Shown: positions 60,215-64,000 of the stretch, piece by piece
Position numbering within the stretch: position 1 is the first letter of the stretch
How the letters are laid out: each line of letters opens with the position of its first letter
Assembly: GCA_032055545.1 (NCBI GenBank)
Contig: DAMBQR010000013.1
Span: 1-64,000 of the forward strand
Source of the DNA: Pseudescherichia sp032055545
GTDB taxonomy: Bacteria; Pseudomonadota; Gammaproteobacteria; Enterobacterales; Enterobacteriaceae
Direction: 5' to 3'
DNA length: 64,000 bases
Notes under the pieces: generated by a model
What the model was told of the DNA's origin: nothing
Seen by the model: only the letters and a program-made list of their open reading frames with translations
Database searches by the model: none
Position numbers and translations under genes: made by a program

Positions 60215-61486
60215 TCAGCCGGCAAACAGCCCCGGCAGCTGCGACAGCAGCCAGAGGATCAGCCCGATGGTGCCGCCTACCAGCGTACCGTTGACGCGAA
60301 TGAATTGCAGATCTTTGCCGATGTTTAGCTCGATCTGCTGCGACATCTCTTTCGCATCCCAGCTTTTGACCGTATCGCTGATGTGGCGGGTGAGGAACTG
60401 GGCAAACTCCGGCGCGACGCTGCGGGCGGCCTGCTCAAGGTGCTGATTAAACGAGGCGCGCAGGGCGCTGTCGGCTACCAGCGTCTCGCCAAACCACTGT
60501 CCGGCCTCGGCAATGCGCAGCTGCACCTTTGAGTTTTCACCCTCCATGTCGGCCTTCAGCCAGTTGCGCAGATCCCCCCACAGCTCCCCCAGATAGCGGT
60601 TAAACGCTTCGTCCTCTTTCAGGTAGGTTTTGGTGCTCTCAGCGCGGGCGGCCATCTCCGGATCGTTCTTCAGCCGATCGATAAGCTTCAGGGTCGCTTT
60701 ATTAAACGCCAGGCGGATCTGGTGGGCCTGGTCGTGACTGATGTCATCCAGCAGGGAGTTGACGGCGCTGGAGACCATCTCCGCGCTCTGCTCCCCCAGC
60801 CACTCGGTGGGTAACAGCTTCGCCTTGCGGGGATGCTCGGTCTTCAGCCAGCGCACGATGTGGTGGGCGATAAAGTCCCGTGTGCTCTGGCGCTGGATCA
60901 GCGTTAAAAGCTGGGCGATCAGCGAGTCCAGCAGCACCTGGTGACGGTTATTTTTGGTGAGGCTCTCCAGCACCAGCGCGGTGGTGCCGGAGAGATCGAC
61001 CTTGTCGATAGCCTTATGCACGGCGCGCTTGAGCAGGTTCTGAATGCGAGCATCATCAGTGAGGTCGAGAAAGCCGCTCATTACCTGCAACAGATGCTGA
61101 CCCACGCGACGGGCGTTATCCGGCTGGCTGAACCAGGTGCCGATCATCAGCGCTGGCTCATGGCGGCGTATCAGCGCTATCAGCGACTGGGTATCGAGGA
61201 ACTTCTCCTGCACAAAGATGCCGAGATTGTCGCCGATCCGCTCCTGATTGCGAGGAATAATCGCCGTATGGCGGGAAATGAAGGGCAGCGGCACGCGGCG
61301 AAACAGCGCCACCACCGCAAACCAGTCGGCGAGCGCACCGACCATTGCCGCTTCGGCGACGGCCTTCACTGCGCCTACCAGACGGGTGGGTGGCAGAAAA
61401 AGCGTAGTGGCAAAGGTCGCCGCAGCGATCAGCAGCAGCGACAGGGCCAGGCGTTTGGCGCGTTTAAGTTCGGCTAATTTATCCAT
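60215..61486 (-). CDS. yjiN: DUF445 membrane protein (YjiN-like)
   Basis: A 423-aa protein with membrane helices near residues 12-32 and 45-60 and at the C-terminus (GTIGLILWLLSQLPGLF) around a long helical soluble part. It corresponds to E. coli YjiN. Function unknown. Convergent with and abutting the DUF2955 gene (stop to stop with no gap). It supports the mapping of this end to the yjiN region of the chromosome. Confidence 0.85.
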   Translation of the reverse strand: MDKLAELKRAKRLALSLLLIAAATFATTLFLPPTRLVGAVKAVAEAAMVGALADWFAVVALFRRVPLPFISRHTAIIPRNQERIGDNLGIFVQEKFLDTQSLIALIRRHEPALMIGTWFSQPDNARRVGQHLLQVMSGFLDLTDDARIQNLLKRAVHKAIDKVDLSGTTALVLESLTKNNRHQVLLDSLIAQLLTLIQRQSTRDFIAHHIVRWLKTEHPRKAKLLPTEWLGEQSAEMVSSAVNSLLDDISHDQAHQIRLAFNKATLKLIDRLKNDPEMAARAESTKTYLKEDEAFNRYLGELWGDLRNWLKADMEGENSKVQLRIAEAGQWFGETLVADSALRASFNQHLEQAARSVAPEFAQFLTRHISDTVKSWDAKEMSQQIELNIGKDLQFIRVNGTLVGGTIGLILWLLSQLPGLFAG

Positions 61487-61527
61487 CTGTTCATCATAGA
61501 TCCCTGACGACTAAATAGAAATCCGAA

Positions 61528-62049
61528 TCAGGGTTTCCAGCGCCGCGAAGCGGTCTCTTTTTCATAGGGCATCGGCGTGGGGCGGGAGATAAATTCAATG
61601 ATGCCGCCCCAGGGCGCACTGCCGTAACAGAACTGGTTGCCGTCGCCATACTCGGTAGGGAAGGTGAGCGGCTTAGGCTCAGTGAACATCTTACCTCCTG
61701 CCTCTTCGAAGCGCTGCGTGGCCTGCGCGATATTATCGGTATAGACCGCAAAGTGCTGTAGACCGTAGTCGCTAGCCCGTGGAGGGCGATCCTGATCGGG
61801 TCCCTGCATCTCAAACAGCTCGATGCCTGGACCATTATGCAGCTTCAGCATCCTGACCGCTTTCACCTGGGTGCCAGGCGCAAGGCGCAGCGTATGCTCC
61901 TGCGCGTCCTGGTCGATCTCCTGGCCGGGCGAGACGGACTCATAGAGCAGCTCCGCGCCTAAAGCCGCACACAGAAAAGTGGTAGCCTGTTTGATGTCCG
62001 GAACGGTAATGCCGATGTGGTCCATACCGCGAATGGTCTCTTCACTCAT
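61528..62049 (-). CDS. VOC-family (glyoxalase/bleomycin resistance fold) protein
   Basis: A 173-aa vicinal-oxygen-chelate protein: MDHIGITVPDI at the start with a metal His, LQHFAVYTDNIAQA in the second half, and WGGIIEFISR with a Glu. Possibly a dioxygenase or lyase on a small organic substrate. Separate from yjiN by 42 bp. Confidence 0.82.
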   Translation of the reverse strand: MSEETIRGMDHIGITVPDIKQATTFLCAALGAELLYESVSPGQEIDQDAQEHTLRLAPGTQVKAVRMLKLHNGPGIELFEMQGPDQDRPPRASDYGLQHFAVYTDNIAQATQRFEEAGGKMFTEPKPLTFPTEYGDGNQFCYGSAPWGGIIEFISRPTPMPYEKETASRRWKP

Positions 62050-62274
62050 GGTCTCTCCCGATGCCTGTTATTAATGATGTTTGGTCAGTGATTTTATCCA
62101 TGCGTTTAAGCGTAGAAGGTGAACGCCCTATCGCGCAAACGCTGAGCTATTCTTCACTTCGCGATGAACTCGGAACCGTCCGTTTATGCCAGATAATCCA
62201 TGCACCATCACACGTTTCAACTACCCTTATTAACCTTATCAGCATCTTTTACTGCTAACCAGGAGGTATTTGAG

Positions 62275-63645
62275 ATGGCCTATCAGTCAGTGAATCCATT
62301 TACAAATCAGCTTGTTAAAGAGTATCCATCCCACAGTGACGCGGATGTCGAGGCAGCGCTGCAAAAAGCGGATGCGCTATATCACTCCTCATGGTCAAAG
62401 GGCGATATTCAACAGCGTCTCCCTGTCCTGCTTAAGCTTGCCAATCTACTGGAGAAGCGCTCAGACGAGCTGGCAGAAATCGCCACCCAGGAGATGGGCA
62501 AACTGATTGAGCAGAGCCGCGGTGAAGTAAAACTCTGCGCCGATATTGCGCGCTACTACGCCGATAATGCCGATACGTTCCTTGCGCCGGTAAAATATAA
62601 ATCCGAGCTGGGCGATGCCTGGGTTGAGCATCACCCCATTGGCGTGCTGATGGCGGTGGAGCCGTGGAACTTCCCCTATTATCAGCTGATGCGCGTTCTG
62701 GCACCGAACCTGGCCGCCGGTAACCCCATTATCGTCAAGCACGCCAGCATCGTGCCGCACTGTGCAGAAATCTTCGAGCAGCTGGTGCGGGAAGCGGGCG
62801 CGCCGGAAGGGGCGTACACCAACCTGTTTATCTCTTCGGATCAGGTCTCTAACATCATTGCCGACGATCGCGTCCAGGGCGTGGCCTTAACCGGCTCGGA
62901 AACGGCGGGCAGCGCGGTTGCGGCCCAGGCTGCCAAAAAGCTTAAGAAAGCCACGCTCGAGCTGGGCGGTAACGACGTCTTTGTGGTGCTGGACGACAGC
63001 GATCTGGAGAAAGCCGTTAAGGTGGGCGTCACCGCACGTCTGCAGAACGCCGGGCAGGTCTGTACCGCCGCCAAGCGTTTTATTGTGCAGGAGTCGATCG
63101 CCGATAAGTTCCTTGAGAAGTACACCGAAGCTTTCCGTCAGGTGAAAATTGGCGACCCAATGGATGAATCCACCACCCTGGGGCCGCTGTCGTCGAAAGA
63201 CGCCCTGGAGACCCTGACCAAACAGGTTAACGAGGCGGTGAAAAATGGCGCGACGCTGCACCTGGGCGGTAAGCCCGTTGAGCGCGAGGGCAACTTCTTT
63301 GAGCCGACGATCCTGACCCACATTACCCGCGACAATCCGGCTTATTTCGAAGAGTTCTTCGGCCCGGTAGCGCAGATCTACGTGGTCAAAGATGATGACG
63401 AGGTGGTGAAGCTGGCCAATGACTCCCACTACGGTCTTGGTGGGGCGATCTTTAGCCAGAACATTGACCGGGCAAAAGCGCTGGCGTCGCGTATTGAGAC
63501 CGGGATGGTCTACATCAACTCCCTGACCGATACCGCGCCGGAGCTGCCGTTCGGCGGCGTTAAGCGCTCCGGTTTTGGTCGCGAGCTGTCGGATCTGGGG
63601 ATCAAAGAGTTTGTGAACCAGAAGCTGGTGGTCGTGAGTAAATAG
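62275..63645 (+). CDS. NAD(P)-dependent aldehyde dehydrogenase (succinate-semialdehyde type)
   Basis: A 456-aa aldehyde dehydrogenase. The general base Glu is in LELGGND, the catalytic Cys in NAGQVCTAAKRF, and the Asn in PWNFP. Similar to Sad/YneI-type succinate-semialdehyde dehydrogenases. The ATG at 62275 has a near-perfect AGGAGGT; upstream Met at 62200 has none. Single gene, ends at a hairpin. Confidence 0.88.
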   Translation: MAYQSVNPFTNQLVKEYPSHSDADVEAALQKADALYHSSWSKGDIQQRLPVLLKLANLLEKRSDELAEIATQEMGKLIEQSRGEVKLCADIARYYADNADTFLAPVKYKSELGDAWVEHHPIGVLMAVEPWNFPYYQLMRVLAPNLAAGNPIIVKHASIVPHCAEIFEQLVREAGAPEGAYTNLFISSDQVSNIIADDRVQGVALTGSETAGSAVAAQAAKKLKKATLELGGNDVFVVLDDSDLEKAVKVGVTARLQNAGQVCTAAKRFIVQESIADKFLEKYTEAFRQVKIGDPMDESTTLGPLSSKDALETLTKQVNEAVKNGATLHLGGKPVEREGNFFEPTILTHITRDNPAYFEEFFGPVAQIYVVKDDDEVVKLANDSHYGLGGAIFSQNIDRAKALASRIETGMVYINSLTDTAPELPFGGVKRSGFGRELSDLGIKEFVNQKLVVVSK

Positions 63646-63659
63646 TGTGAGTAATTAAT

Positions 63660-63685
63660 CAGCCCTCTCCCGCCCGGGAGGGGGC
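63660..63685. terminator. hairpin between convergent genes
   Basis: AGCCCTCTCCC / GGGAGGGGGCT, 11 pairs with one G-U, around a four-base loop. Short T-runs only; it lies between the converging dehydrogenase and MocR genes. Confidence 0.65.
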
Positions 63686-64000
63686 TATTCCATCGCTGCT
63701 TTTACCGCATTCCCCAGCTTCTCCATCACTTTCTGATGCTTCTCGTTTGCCGGTAATGCACAGTTGATCCGCACGCAGTTGCGGTACTTACCCGAGGCCG
63801 AAAACAGCGATCCCGGCGCAACCTGGATTTTAAGCTGGCACAGTTTTTTAGCCACGCACACCATATCGACCTGCTCCGGCAGCTCAACCCACAGCATAAA
63901 GCCCCCTTTCGGGCGGGTGATGCAGATCCCCTCGGGAAAGTATTCCCGTACCCAGCAGGTATAGATCGCCATATTACGCTGATAGAGATGGCGCATCCGT
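63685..64000 (-). CDS. yjiR: MocR-type regulator/aminotransferase, C-terminal part (YjiR-like)
   Basis: The last 105 or so residues of a fold-type I PLP protein: KGGFMLWVELPE and VAPGSLFSASGKYRNCVRINCA are typical of MocR regulators, which pair a GntR helix-turn-helix with an aminotransferase-like domain. The N-terminal part lies beyond the window. The name yjiR is from its place beside yjiN in E. coli and the sequence style. Confidence 0.7.
   Translation of the reverse strand, partial: RMRHLYQRNMAIYTCWVREYFPEGICITRPKGGFMLWVELPEQVDMVCVAKKLCQLKIQVAPGSLFSASGKYRNCVRINCALPANEKHQKVMEKLGNAVKAAME

Noticed and set aside
1..64000. CRISPR array
   Set aside because: No series of regularly spaced 25-40 bp repeats was seen; the only tandem repeats are the coding 24-bp units in dpdH.

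Overview
The window is enterobacterial chromosome (Enterobacter/Lelliottia/Leclercia-like; genus not decided). It opens inside the 3' half of tRNA-Leu(CAA), leuX, a classic island integration site. It closes in genes that resemble E. coli yjiN and yjiR, which lie in the same part of the E. coli map. Nearly everything from about 0.1 to 58 kb is accessory DNA, so the window reads as a mosaic hotspot between leuX and the yjiN region.

Region 1 (0.1-23.3 kb) is a 7-deazaguanine DNA modification/restriction (Dpd) island. It carries dpdC, dpdA and dpdB (make preQ0/ADG in DNA), then dpdE-dpdF-dpdG-dpdH-dpdI-dpdJ-dpdK and a probable dpdD as a tightly overlapping restriction operon, and a convergent queD for precursor supply. 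A 14-bp copy of the leuX T-arm sequence at 23276-23289 marks the likely right end and abuts an HNH nuclease gene that has lost its start.

Region 2 (23.3-29.6 kb) holds the HNH remnant, a type VI secretion Tlde1-like effector/immunity pair with a second immunity-like membrane protein, a large SF1 helicase fused to a phospholipase-D nuclease-like domain, and an unknown gene.

Region 3 (29.6-34.7 kb) is a five-gene minus-strand operon: MFS exporter, AfsA-like hotdog protein, HAD phosphatase, DUF2165-like membrane protein and thiolase. A TetR regulator is divergent, with a palindromic operator between them. The set resembles the synthesis/export/receptor logic of actinobacterial butyrolactone or furan signals and is unexpected in an enteric bacterium.

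Region 4 (35.2-40.8 kb) is a chaperone-usher fimbrial operon headed by a FimB/FimE-type recombinase and a 301-bp segment bounded by 9-bp inverted repeats. A strong promoter inside points away from the fimbrial genes, so the sequence appears to show the switch in the OFF orientation.

Region 5 (40.9-52.9 kb) has the three-gene 4-hydroxyphenylacetate decarboxylase operon (p-cresol formation), a manganese catalase, a three-domain glycosidase/glycosyltransferase/FAD-oxidoreductase fusion, a WYL regulator, a SymE toxin with a LexA box and a RoxA-like oxygenase.

Region 6 (53.1-57.6 kb) is a four-gene minus-strand operon: AAA+ ATPase, an unknown 428-aa protein, a MotA/ZorA-like channel with a long coiled-coil tail, and a MotB/ZorB-like OmpA protein. 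It resembles the motor half of Zorya but with different partners, and is the best candidate here for an undescribed defence-like system. Region 7 (58.1-64 kb) looks like backbone: HlyD/DUF2955 efflux pair, DUF445 protein (yjiN), VOC protein, aldehyde dehydrogenase and the end of a MocR regulator (yjiR).
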